Positions 4,958 to 14,400 of a stretch of DNA of 21,762 bases are shown piece by piece. The stretch comes from a virus. The notes beneath the pieces are model-generated. The model saw only the letters and a program-made list of their open reading frames with translations, did no database searches and was not told where the DNA came from. A program made the translations under genes and the position numbers. The stretch covers positions 1-21,762 of the IMG/VR virus record IMGVR_UViG_3300033273_000130; one strand, 5' to 3'. Position 1 is the stretch's first letter. Each line of letters starts with the position of its first letter.

Positions 4958-7705
4958 ATGGTAGCAGTTAATCAACGGATTCAAAACTTTCTTGGAGGCG
5001 TCTCACAGCAGCCAGACTTTATTAAGTTCCCTGGTCAAGTCAGGAAATGTGACAACGCATATCCTGATGTAACCTTTGGCTTGTCTAAGCGACCTCCTGG
5101 TGAGTTCGTTGGTCAGCTAGCAGGCGCTACCTCTGGTGGTCAATGGTTTGAGATCATCAGAGATTCTGACGAAAAATTTATTGGGCAAATTACAACCAGT
5201 GGTATTAAAGTCTGGGATCTCGAGACAGGTGCTGCCCAGACTTTTCCTGGTAACACCGACTTTAGCTACTTGTCTGGTGCTACCCAACCCTACGGTCTTC
5301 AAACCATCGGTGACTACACGCTTATTACCAACCCTCAAAAAACTGTAGGTACAGCGGGGACCACTGATAGATTTACATTGGGCAGCGGTGATGTAGTAAA
5401 TAATTACGCCTTTGTCTCAATCAACACAGTGGCGTACAACGCAGAGTACGTAGTTGCCATTAATAGTTCTAACCTAACCCCTACAACTAAATATCGTGCT
5501 GGTGCTTTAAGTGTTAACAAGACTGGAACAAGCTCTCCCAGCTGGAATGACAACGATGGGAGAGTTAAGTACGCAGGTAAACAAGAGGTTTTTAAAGAAA
5601 ACAAAGGCTTGAAGTTTACAGTACTGGTTAATGGTACTGCTTATGTTGATAATTACAACAACTCGAGTGAAGCAGACTATGATGTTCAGTATAACGCAGA
5701 AGTAGTCCTGCAAGACCCTGGCTTTGACGTTACTCAAGGTCAGACATTTACTGTAGGTGTGGCAGGCATTAGCTACACAGTTACTGTGGACTCTGTTGAG
5801 GCTTACGAAACTTACTCTGACTCTGGTGTAGGATTTTACCAAACACCTAAAAACCCTGACAAGGGTACTCTCAGTATCAACACCATTCTTGGTTCACTGA
5901 AGGATAGTTTAGAATCTACCTATTCAGGCGTAACTGTAGAGATTATTGGTGACGGCTTGTTTATTAGATCTAGCTCTAGCTTTACAATCGAAGCCAGAGG
6001 TGGCACGGTAAACAATTCACTGGAAGTTATTCAAGACTCTGTTCCTAACGTCAGTAAACTGCCGCAGCAATGTAAAAATAACTACATTGTCAAGGTGTCT
6101 AACACTGAGAACTCTGACTCTGATGATTATTACGTCAGGTTTGAGGCTGACAGTGGTAATAAAGGTACAGGTTCATGGGTAGAAACTGCGGCTCCTGGCA
6201 TTACGGCTGGGCTTAACCCTTCTACTATGCCCCATGCTTTGGTTAACAACCGCGACGGTACCTTTAGTTTCCGTGAATTGAGTGAGACTGCTGATCCTAA
6301 TAACTACTGGATTGACAGGCAGGCAGGTGATTTGACTAGCAACCCTAATCCTACTTTTGTTGGTAAGGGCATCAAAGACATCTTTTTCTATCGTAACCGC
6401 TTAGGATTTATTTCTGGTGAAAACGTCATCCTTAGTCAGCCTGCTGATTACTTTAACTTTTTCATCGTTTCTGCAATTACTACTAGCGATGCAGATCCCA
6501 TCGACATCGCAGCATCTGACATCAAGCCTGCTTTTCTGAACCATGTCCTGCCTATTCAAAAGGGTCTGGTCCTGTTCAGTGAGTCAGCACAGTTTATGCT
6601 GTTTACTGATGCAGATCGGTTTAGTGCTGAAACTGCACAGCTGAAGAAGCTATCCTCCTACGAGTGTAGTCCCACGGTTCGCCCTGTAGACATGGGTACC
6701 TCTGTAATGTTCAGCACTGGCAATTCAGCACACACCCGTGTGTTTGAGATGGTGATTCAAGATGAAACTGTTCCTCCCAAGGTTCTGGAGCAGACCCGTG
6801 TAATCCCTGAGTTGATACCTAAGGACATTGATCATTCGTCTAACTCTTCACAGGTTGGACTGGTGACCTATGGTAAAAAGGGTGACTCACAGATCTACTT
6901 CTACAAGTACTACGACTCTGGCACTGAACGTCAGCAGTCTGCATGGTACACTTGGACCCTGACTGGTAGCTTTGTGCACAGCACCTACACTGCTGGTAAC
7001 CAGTTTGTAGTCAGTAATCAGAACGGTAACTACGTCCTGAACCGTCACGAGATGGTCACTGACACCATCAACAACAGGAGCTATCAGGTAGGTACTGGCT
7101 CTATTGGACGCAGGTTTGAGGCTACCCTGGACAACATGACCATTGCGTCATCCTCTTACGATTCTGCGACAAAAATTTCTACGGTAACTTTACCTTACAC
7201 TTATGATGGCAGCACCGCTATGGCGGCTGTATTCCTCAGCGGTACTGATGCTGGTGTTGTCAGAGTTCCTGATAACGTTAGCGGTACTACTGCTACTTTT
7301 AACAACATTGATCTGACTACAGGCAACGTTGCTATTGGATACAAGTATATTACAGAGATTGAACTTCCTCACTTTTATTATGCTATTGACAGCGGTAAAT
7401 ACGATATTGATGGTGAGCTACGTATTAACCGTATCAACTTTGAACTAGGCATCTCTGGTCCTATGGAGTTCCACCTTGTGTCTCCACAGGTAGATGACTA
7501 CATCCAGTATGAGTCTGGTATGGAGGCTGATCTGGGTTCATTCAACGCTACACCCACTGCTCCTTACAAGTCTGTCAAAGTTCCTATCTACAGGAAGAAC
7601 GAGAAATACACCCTTACTGTTAAAATCCCTGACCCCTTTACCGCAACTTTAGTCTCAGCCAGCTGGGACGGACGCTATGACAACAAACGACACATACGTC
7701 GGTAA
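4958..7705 (+). CDS. Tail tubular protein B (T7 gp12-like, tail nozzle)
   Basis: The product has 915 residues; T7 gp12 has 794. Six copies of the family protein form the tail nozzle that holds the fibres and channels DNA. The start VNQRIQNFLGGVSQQPDFIKF is close to the family opening, in which the phage lists no bad conditions: ...GGVSQQP. Other family pieces are GQWFEIIRDSDEKFI, KGIKDIFFYRNRLGFISGENVILSQPADYFNFF (split across residues about 470-500) and the following IDIAASD with LVLFSESAQFMLF. The C-terminus ends WDGRYDNKRHIRR, typical of the family. The extra length seems to sit in the N-terminal half (roughly 5340-6130), where the sequence is also more A/T-rich. It starts two bases after gene 11 and overlaps the next gene by 29 bases. 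Confidence 0.95.
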   Translation: MVAVNQRIQNFLGGVSQQPDFIKFPGQVRKCDNAYPDVTFGLSKRPPGEFVGQLAGATSGGQWFEIIRDSDEKFIGQITTSGIKVWDLETGAAQTFPGNTDFSYLSGATQPYGLQTIGDYTLITNPQKTVGTAGTTDRFTLGSGDVVNNYAFVSINTVAYNAEYVVAINSSNLTPTTKYRAGALSVNKTGTSSPSWNDNDGRVKYAGKQEVFKENKGLKFTVLVNGTAYVDNYNNSSEADYDVQYNAEVVLQDPGFDVTQGQTFTVGVAGISYTVTVDSVEAYETYSDSGVGFYQTPKNPDKGTLSINTILGSLKDSLESTYSGVTVEIIGDGLFIRSSSSFTIEARGGTVNNSLEVIQDSVPNVSKLPQQCKNNYIVKVSNTENSDSDDYYVRFEADSGNKGTGSWVETAAPGITAGLNPSTMPHALVNNRDGTFSFRELSETADPNNYWIDRQAGDLTSNPNPTFVGKGIKDIFFYRNRLGFISGENVILSQPADYFNFFIVSAITTSDADPIDIAASDIKPAFLNHVLPIQKGLVLFSESAQFMLFTDADRFSAETAQLKKLSSYECSPTVRPVDMGTSVMFSTGNSAHTRVFEMVIQDETVPPKVLEQTRVIPELIPKDIDHSSNSSQVGLVTYGKKGDSQIYFYKYYDSGTERQQSAWYTWTLTGSFVHSTYTAGNQFVVSNQNGNYVLNRHEMVTDTINNRSYQVGTGSIGRRFEATLDNMTIASSSYDSATKISTVTLPYTYDGSTAMAAVFLSGTDAGVVRVPDNVSGTTATFNNIDLTTGNVAIGYKYITEIELPHFYYAIDSGKYDIDGELRINRINFELGISGPMEFHLVSPQVDDYIQYESGMEADLGSFNATPTAPYKSVKVPIYRKNEKYTLTVKIPDPFTATLVSASWDGRYDNKRHIRR

Positions 7706-8138
7706 GTACATTCAACCATGCACCCCTCAGCTAGCTTTAGAAGTTGGCGAGAATCTGCGTTGGGAAGACATCAGAGAAGTAGAAGAGACCACAGGGCTGA
7801 CTGCTCCGGCAGCAGTCCTGGAGTCTTACTATCGTTCTGCTTTCTCTGTCTATTTCACTGTGCCCAACGGCAAGGCTGCCGGTGTGGCAGGCGTAACACC
7901 AGACAATAAGATCTGGATGTTATGTACTAAAGCCAGTGAAGAATATCCGCATACATTTGTAAGAGAAGCTAAAAGGTGGCTTGACAGTCTTCATAACCCG
8001 TACCTGTGGAATCACGCAGACATGAGGAATGAGAGTCATATCAAGCTCCTCAAGCTTCTTAAGTTTACATTCATTAACTATCACGTTCACAACGGTGTCC
8101 CCCTAATTCAATTTGTTAAACTATGTGTGAACCAATAA
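7677..8138 (+). CDS. Small internal virion protein (T7 gp13-like, acetyltransferase-like fold)
   Basis: The product has 153 residues (T7 gp13 has 138). The part AAGVAGVTPDNKIWMLCT, followed by FVREAKRWLDSL and SHIKLLKLLKFTFIN, follows the pattern of the gp13 family: a strand pair, then a helix, and near the end a conserved HIxxLKxLxF helix-turn. That layout resembles the GNAT acetyltransferase fold, but no catalytic role is established in phages. In T7, gp13 is needed for proper assembly of the internal core. The gene lies between nozzle and gp14-like genes as in T7. The start overlaps gene 12 by 29 bases and the end overlaps the next gene by 16, so coupling is likely. The assignment rests on these short patterns and gene order. 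Confidence 0.8.
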   Translation: MTTNDTYVGKYIQPCTPQLALEVGENLRWEDIREVEETTGLTAPAAVLESYYRSAFSVYFTVPNGKAAGVAGVTPDNKIWMLCTKASEEYPHTFVREAKRWLDSLHNPYLWNHADMRNESHIKLLKLLKFTFINYHVHNGVPLIQFVKLCVNQ

Positions 8139-8836
8139 CAGCCGTATCTATTGCTATGGGCGCTGCTAGTGCAATAGGTAGCGGTATGCAAGCTATCGGG
8201 GCGCATCAACAGCAGCAAGCTGCGGTTGCTCGCTCTAATGCTATTGCACAGCAACAATATCAACGAGAGATGCAGATCGCAGCTCAACGTGACCGTGTTA
8301 AACAGCAGACGTATCAAGCAGAACTAAAAGCAGACACTGCTGCTAAGAACGCTTACTACGCTCAGCTGACTGCTAACCAGGCTGAAGCCACAAGAGCACT
8401 GGCATCAGTTAACAACAAACTAGAAGAAAAAAGAACAGCCTCAGCGTTTAACGTGCAACGTAATATGGCTGCAGCTATCCAAGCACAGGGTCAAGTGTTG
8501 TCTACGGGCAAAGCTGGTCAATCCACCCTGCTTGCAGCATTGGATGCTGAGCGCACGCTAGGCTTTGAGATGGCTGAGATTGAGCAAACTTTGTATGATG
8601 CTCGTCGTGCTTCTGGTATTGAAAAAGAAGGTGTTCTTTTGGATCAACACTCTGCCAATACTGCAGCTTGGAATGGACTTCCTGCTGCTCCCCTTGCCCC
8701 TGAGGCTTCGTTCCTTCCTGTCAAGCCTATCAAGGCTTCTGGACCTTCTGGTCTGGCGCTTGCAGGTAGTCTTATTGGTGCTGCAGCTGATGGCGCAAGC
8801 ACTGGCATCGGCACTTACAAAACACTTAAACCTTAA
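8123..8836 (+). CDS. Internal virion protein B (T7 gp14-like)
   Basis: The product has 237 residues (T7 gp14 has 196). In T7, gp14 is ejected first and makes the pore in the outer membrane. The N-terminus has a small-residue hydrophobic helix AVSIAMGAASAIGSGMQAIG (residues 6-25) that could insert in a membrane. It is followed by a long Gln/Ala-rich helical region (about residues 28-130) with coiled-coil character, and a C-terminal Gly/Ala-rich hydrophobic stretch LALAGSLIGAAADGA. This arrangement is that of gp14 proteins. It overlaps the previous gene by 16 bases and ends two bases before the next start. Confidence 0.88.
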   Translation: MCEPITAVSIAMGAASAIGSGMQAIGAHQQQQAAVARSNAIAQQQYQREMQIAAQRDRVKQQTYQAELKADTAAKNAYYAQLTANQAEATRALASVNNKLEEKRTASAFNVQRNMAAAIQAQGQVLSTGKAGQSTLLAALDAERTLGFEMAEIEQTLYDARRASGIEKEGVLLDQHSANTAAWNGLPAAPLAPEASFLPVKPIKASGPSGLALAGSLIGAAADGASTGIGTYKTLKP

Positions 8837-8838
8837 TT

Positions 8839-11403
8839 ATGGCATATCAAGGTAGCGCACAGTCAGTGGGCTTCCGTAACCGTACCGTGTCTGATCCCTC
8901 AAAGCGTATGCGCCAAGAGGCTGCTCAAGTAGAGCAACGCGGTAAAGAACGGACCTACTCGATGGAGAGGCAAGCTTCTCAAGAGATTCGTGAGATGGAG
9001 CGTGTTAGCAGTATTCAAGCTAGCAACGCTGATTACGAACTAAAAGCACTATCCAAGTTTAGTAATTCAATCACTCGCTTACTAGAAGACGACATCGTTG
9101 ACTTAGAAAAGCGTCGGATTGAAAAAGAGATTGAAGAAGGAAAGAGGATCTATGCAGAACAAGGTCCAGCTTTCCAGCAACAAAGAGATGAGGTTCAAGA
9201 CGCAGCTAATCGCAGCTACGACTTGGATATCAAAACCACACAGATGGCTGACAAAGTCCCTGATGAAGAGGGGGCAGACCGTGTTCGCAAACTTTCTCGG
9301 TGGAAAGAACACGGCTATCAGCTAGCTGCTATGAAAGAAGCCGGTCAGAACTTCGGTGTCTATCTAGACAACGAGTTAGTCAGTAACGAGACTCTGATTG
9401 AAGATCCTTCTGGCGGTCCTTCATTTAGAATCAAAGACTACAAAGGTAAGGATCAGTATGAAGCTGCTGTCAACTACCTACAGAACAATTACATTAAAAA
9501 TCACAACCCTGCTGGTCTCAGCGCCAAGGTTGTCAATACTGTTCTTGTTCCTGGGGTTGACAATGCTACTACTATCCACCGTAAGCAATACTACAGGCAG
9601 CAAAAAATTGAGTCTGCTACCCTGGACCTTGAGGTTGCTAACGTTACCCTTGCTGAATCTCTAAACGGTACTGCTGGTTTTCCTTCTCCTGATGTTGCTA
9701 TCAATGGTTTCTTAGTACAGGCACAGGATGCATACAAACGTCAAGGCGTTGCTAATCCTAGACAAGCTGCTAAGGATCAACTGATCAGCAGTCTGAAATC
9801 TCGGGCTGTTGCTTACCCTCAAAACGTTGATGAGTTAATCGCAATGATAGAAGGTGTCACTATTAAAGGACACCCTGCTGGCGAGAAGAACTTGTTTGAT
9901 TTGTACCCTTCGCAAATTAGTGCTAACGCTCTTACAGCCGCTGCCATCAATCAAGAGTATGAAGATCATAATCTTCGTAAAAGAGACAGCCTAGTTGACG
10001 CTGAGCAAGCTGTAGAAGCTTATAAAAATTCTGTCAATGATGGTTTGTCAGGTAGTGAACAGGTACTAGCTTTACAAGAACTTCAAGAAAAATATGGAGT
10101 TCTGCATCCTAAACTGGTAGCTGATGCTATTAGTCATGTAAACTTGCGTATGGGTGAAGAAGAATCCCGTGCTTATGCCAACGCTCTTGTTCAAGCACAA
10201 GGCGGAGAAATTACCCGTGACCAGCTGCTGAACCTTGACGCTAACGTTGTACAGGAGTTTGACAAGTACGTGGTTGATAGTCTGTTTAGTGATGGTCAGG
10301 AAGACAACATCAAAGAACAGTTTAAAAAGATTGATGGTGAGATTCGTAATGCAGTTAAGGCTGCAGACACGAACACCGCTCTTCGTTATGACGCTATTGC
10401 TGCACGCAGTGCTGCTCAAAGAAGCCTTATAGCTGAAGCTCAACTGCTGTATAAAGCAGCTCAACAAGCTAACAAACCTATTTCTAAATCAGAAGCTATC
10501 AGGCTTGCTGGTGATAGAATTGCTCAGTACATTAAAGAAGGTGAAAAGAACGAAGATAGTCAATACTACTATACCAGTAACGAAGGTTTTAAAAAGTTCT
10601 TTGCACACAACAACCCTACAATTAGTAAGGCGTACGCAGAAACTCAAAACATTGTTGACAGATACAAGTCAAAATCTAATCAAACTAGCAGAGCTGCTGT
10701 CAACATTGACCTTCAAATCCCCGTTAAACGTCTTGAACTTACTTCTAATGGTAAACCTGATTCTTTGTTTTTTGCCCTGGCTCGCCTAGACGGCGAGTCT
10801 GATGCATTTGAAATTCTTAATGCCCAACGTGCTAAGCAAGGACTGGCAGCTGTCAAGCTTCCTTCAGAAGCAGATCTTGTTCAAGATACTCTTAGGCAGT
10901 TCCCTGAACTTAAACCCCTGTTCTTAAACCACCAAAGCTATAACCGTATCAACCGTGGTATGGAACAGATTAGCGGAAGTGTGCCTAACCTGATGAAGGC
11001 TATTGGTTTCCAAGAATCTTCTGGTAACTATAAAGCTGACAACCCTGATGCTTACGGTAAAGATAATCCTGCTTTAGGTAAGTACCAGATTCTCTGGTCT
11101 AATGTCAAAGCATGGGCTAGGCAGTACGGAATGCCTCATCCTGGCACAAAAGAGGATTTTAAAAACAATCCACAGTACCAAGAAACCCTAGCAAGAAAAG
11201 CTTTTGAAGGTTACTTCAAGACTGCTGCTAGCAAAACCGATAATCGTGATGATATGATTCGCATGGTTGCAGCTGCTTGGTATGGTGGTGCTGGTGCTAT
11301 GGATGAATACGATAACCCTAACTACAGTGGTGGCCCTGGCTACCCTAATATGCAAGAGTACACAATGTCTGTTCTTCGTAAATACAAAGGAGGTATGCCC
11401 TGA
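8839..11403 (+). CDS. Internal core protein (T7 gp15-like) with C-terminal lytic transglycosylase domain
   Basis: The product has 854 residues. Residues 1 to about 714 are long, helical and charged, with an N-terminus rich in basic and Gln residues, as in T7 gp15 (747 residues), which lines the periplasmic ejection tube. Residues 715-854 form an SLT-type transglycosylase-like domain. The catalytic Glu is probably E726 in GFQESSGNY, followed by GKYQI (747-751), AAAWYGGAGAM (about 812-822) and a final helix YTMSVLRKYKGG. Such domains cut peptidoglycan during DNA entry. In T7 this domain sits at the N-terminus of gp16, the next gene, not here. The 3' end carries a strong Shine-Dalgarno for that next gene. 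The gp15 assignment is from order, length and composition; the SLT call is from motifs. Confidence 0.85.
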   Translation: MAYQGSAQSVGFRNRTVSDPSKRMRQEAAQVEQRGKERTYSMERQASQEIREMERVSSIQASNADYELKALSKFSNSITRLLEDDIVDLEKRRIEKEIEEGKRIYAEQGPAFQQQRDEVQDAANRSYDLDIKTTQMADKVPDEEGADRVRKLSRWKEHGYQLAAMKEAGQNFGVYLDNELVSNETLIEDPSGGPSFRIKDYKGKDQYEAAVNYLQNNYIKNHNPAGLSAKVVNTVLVPGVDNATTIHRKQYYRQQKIESATLDLEVANVTLAESLNGTAGFPSPDVAINGFLVQAQDAYKRQGVANPRQAAKDQLISSLKSRAVAYPQNVDELIAMIEGVTIKGHPAGEKNLFDLYPSQISANALTAAAINQEYEDHNLRKRDSLVDAEQAVEAYKNSVNDGLSGSEQVLALQELQEKYGVLHPKLVADAISHVNLRMGEEESRAYANALVQAQGGEITRDQLLNLDANVVQEFDKYVVDSLFSDGQEDNIKEQFKKIDGEIRNAVKAADTNTALRYDAIAARSAAQRSLIAEAQLLYKAAQQANKPISKSEAIRLAGDRIAQYIKEGEKNEDSQYYYTSNEGFKKFFAHNNPTISKAYAETQNIVDRYKSKSNQTSRAAVNIDLQIPVKRLELTSNGKPDSLFFALARLDGESDAFEILNAQRAKQGLAAVKLPSEADLVQDTLRQFPELKPLFLNHQSYNRINRGMEQISGSVPNLMKAIGFQESSGNYKADNPDAYGKDNPALGKYQILWSNVKAWARQYGMPHPGTKEDFKNNPQYQETLARKAFEGYFKTAASKTDNRDDMIRMVAAAWYGGAGAMDEYDNPNYSGGPGYPNMQEYTMSVLRKYKGGMP
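11386..11394 (+). promoter_or_regulatory. Strong Shine-Dalgarno for the gp16-like gene
   Basis: AAAGGAGGT at 11386-11394 is a near-perfect match to the 16S anti-Shine-Dalgarno and lies eight bases before the ATG at 11403. It is inside the last codons of the gp15-like gene. It settles the start of the 1271-residue protein and stands out because most other starts in the window have weak or no such site. Confidence 0.85.
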
Positions 11404-14400
11404 TGGAACAAGAGCATAACATTCCTCAATATGGACTGACAGACGCAGATAGAGCAAGTATTGGCAGTCTAATTAATCAAGCTGCTGGTTTTCCTGACCC
11501 TTCACCAGAGGAAGAGGAAGTCAAACCTGTTGAACAAAAGGAACCCGATCCTACATTCCTGTCTGAAGCTGGCGCTGCTATTGCAGGCGGCGCAGCTGAT
11601 GCTGTAGAGAGTGTTGGCGGATTTGCTGAGCTGATAGGTGACACGTTTAAAACTGGTATTAGCCAGCTTTTTGGAGATCCTGTTGACGAAACACAGAACC
11701 CATTTAGTTCTGAGTACGAGTCTGGTGATGCAAACTGGCTCGATATTCCTGATGACTGGGTCCCTGAAAACAAGACTGGACTGGGTAAACTTGCCCGTGG
11801 TCTGGTTGAATTTGGTGCCCTGACTGCTGTTACTGGTGGTATTGGTGGTGCCGTAGGTGGCGGTCTCCGTGTAGGTGCCCGCCTTGGTGGGGCAGCCCGT
11901 GCCGCTGGTATTGGTCTAGACACCCGTCGTCGCCTTAACTTTATTGGTAAGGCTGCTAAAATTGGTGCAGAAGGTGGTGTTGCTGACCTTGTGTCTAGTA
12001 GCTCTGAGACTGAAAACCTTGCTAACCTTCTCAATGAACACACCCCATGGCTTGCCCCTTGGGTCACTGATGCACTTGCAAATGATCCTGAAGATAACCC
12101 TTGGCTTGCCCGTATCAAGACTGTCACTGCTGGTGCTGGTCTGAACTGGGTTGGCTGGGGTATCAGTGCCTTTGCTAAAGGATCTTGGGCAGCAGCCAAA
12201 GCTCGCAAAGCAGGTAAGAGTGTAGATGAAGCTAATGAGATTGGAAACAAAGTCCATGATCAAGAGCTGCAAAAGCAGCAGGATGCTCATACTGCATCGT
12301 CTGACGAGCTTGCTAAGAAGCATGAAGCAGAAGGTCGTGGACAATCTGACAAAACTGACCCTGACAGCCCGCCTGAAGCTTTTGTCAACCCCAATAAGTT
12401 TGACAACACCGAGCGTGCTACTGTAGACAATACAGTGAGTGCTACTCAGGTTGCACGTGAGTCTATTACTGACGCTAAAAACGGAGGTAAAGGCAGGTCC
12501 CACAGCCAGATGCTTACTGATTCTATGATTGAGCAGATTGCACGTGGTGATAAAACCATCAAAGAGACGGTCCTAAAGACCGCCAAAGAGCTAGCAGAGA
12601 AAGCTTTCCAGAAAGGTGGTGATTTAGAAGGCATCGCTGAGATGAACTATGACGATCTTGTCATGCTGTTTGTTAAGCAAACCAGCGAGATGACCTCCAT
12701 GATTGATGAAGGTGGTGACATTGCAGCACGTTTTAAGGAATACTTTGTCGATAAGACTAAGGACGCCCGTGTCTACATCACTGATGGTGACAAAATTGTC
12801 ACAGCTTCTCCTACCCAGAAAGCTGCTCTGACCATGACTATCCGTAGTCTGGCTCTGCGTGCACAGGCTATTGCTAACGGCACCCTCTTTATTGCTGACG
12901 AGCTACCTATCCAGCGTCAGGTCGAGATGACCCTTGATGCCATGAAGGTGGCTATGACTGAGCATAAGAAGATGGGCTTTATGTGGGGTCTTGATGGTAA
13001 ACTTCAGCAGCTGGGTATGGTTCCTAAATCAGTCAAGGAATCTACTCAAAAGCAGATTGAGAAGCTAACCAAAGAACAGGATGAGTATTTCAGTGCTCTC
13101 CACGAGATGAACAAGCAGGGTAAGTATCAGCAGATGCGTGACCTGATGGAGCTGCATAACCTCTCTGATGGCAACATCCGTACTATGGAGCACATCCATG
13201 ACTACCTGCGGGCTAATCTTATGGGTGGTAAGGTCAATGGCAAAGCAATCAAAGGTCGCCTCCGTACAGAACTTCAAAGTGTGTTCTACAACTCTGTCTT
13301 GAGTGGTCCACGGACTATTGTCAAGGCTGTGTTTGGTACTAACCTGATTGGTATCATGCGCCCTTTCCAGTCTTACCTTGGTGCTAGCATCATGCGTAAC
13401 CATAAAGAGGCTGCTATTGCTGCGGCTCAGATTGATGCCCTTGGACAAGCGTTTGCCGAAGGCTTCCGTATGTTTAAATACAACTACGATCTGGGAGCAA
13501 ACCGTAAGACCATGAGTTACGAAGGCAAGTTTGACCTTGAGTCTGACCTTGCTGAGTGGAATAACATGGCTGAGTTCTACCAACGTTATGGCTCAGATGG
13601 ACAAAAACGTGCCTATGATGCCCTGAACGTTGTTGTACAAATTAATACTTCTCCTTGGATGAAGTACAGTCAAAACGCTATGGGTGCTGGTGACTCTCTT
13701 GCTCGTACGATTATTGGTCGTTATGAGATGAGAATGCGTGCAGCACGTCAAGTTATTGATGAGGGTGCTGACCTAAAAGATGTAACTAAACTCGCAAGAG
13801 ATATTGAAGAGAAGTTTAGGACAGGTCCAGATGGTATCTTTAAAAAAGATGCTAATGGTCGTTTTGTGGTGAGTGATAAAGCAGCACGCCTTGCTGGTAA
13901 TGAAGCTGCTATGACTACTGCTCTTGAAGAAAACTTCAAAGGTTTTGAGTTGATCTCAAACATTCCTTTTATGAAGGCATTCTTCCCGTTTGTCCGTACT
14001 GGTTTTAATGCTCTTGAGCTAACCTTTGCTCACACAGATCTTATTAGATTCCGTGATAAATACAAGGATATTATGTCTGGTCAAAACCTAGACAAATATG
14101 GTATCCGTGAACAAGACCTTGCTCAGGCACAGGCTTTGATGAACGGTAGGATCTATATGGGTCGTGGTATTATTGGTATGGCTACTATCGCTGCTTTAGC
14201 AGGTAACCTGACTGGTGACTATCCAGTTAACCAAGAAGACCGTGAAGCTTGGCAGAGAGCTGGTAAAAAGCCAAACTCTTTTAAGGTTGGTAATACCTAT
14301 ATCTCTTATGCTGATCTTGAACCATTCAATACTCTGTTCTCTGCTACAGCAAACTTAATCCAAAACGCACATGTTCTTGGAGAAGCTTACACTGAAAAAT

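Noticed and set aside
10781-10797. Perfect hairpin CTCGCC/GGCGAG in the gp15-like gene
   Set aside because: The T run precedes rather than follows the stem on the plus strand, so it is not a terminator; it is probably a chance result of coding for LDGES-type residues.
11477-12250. A 257-codon minus-strand open frame inside the gp16-like gene
   Set aside because: Its Pro/Ala/Ser-rich product is the shadow of Gly/Ala-rich codons on the plus strand; there is no supporting start site or motif.
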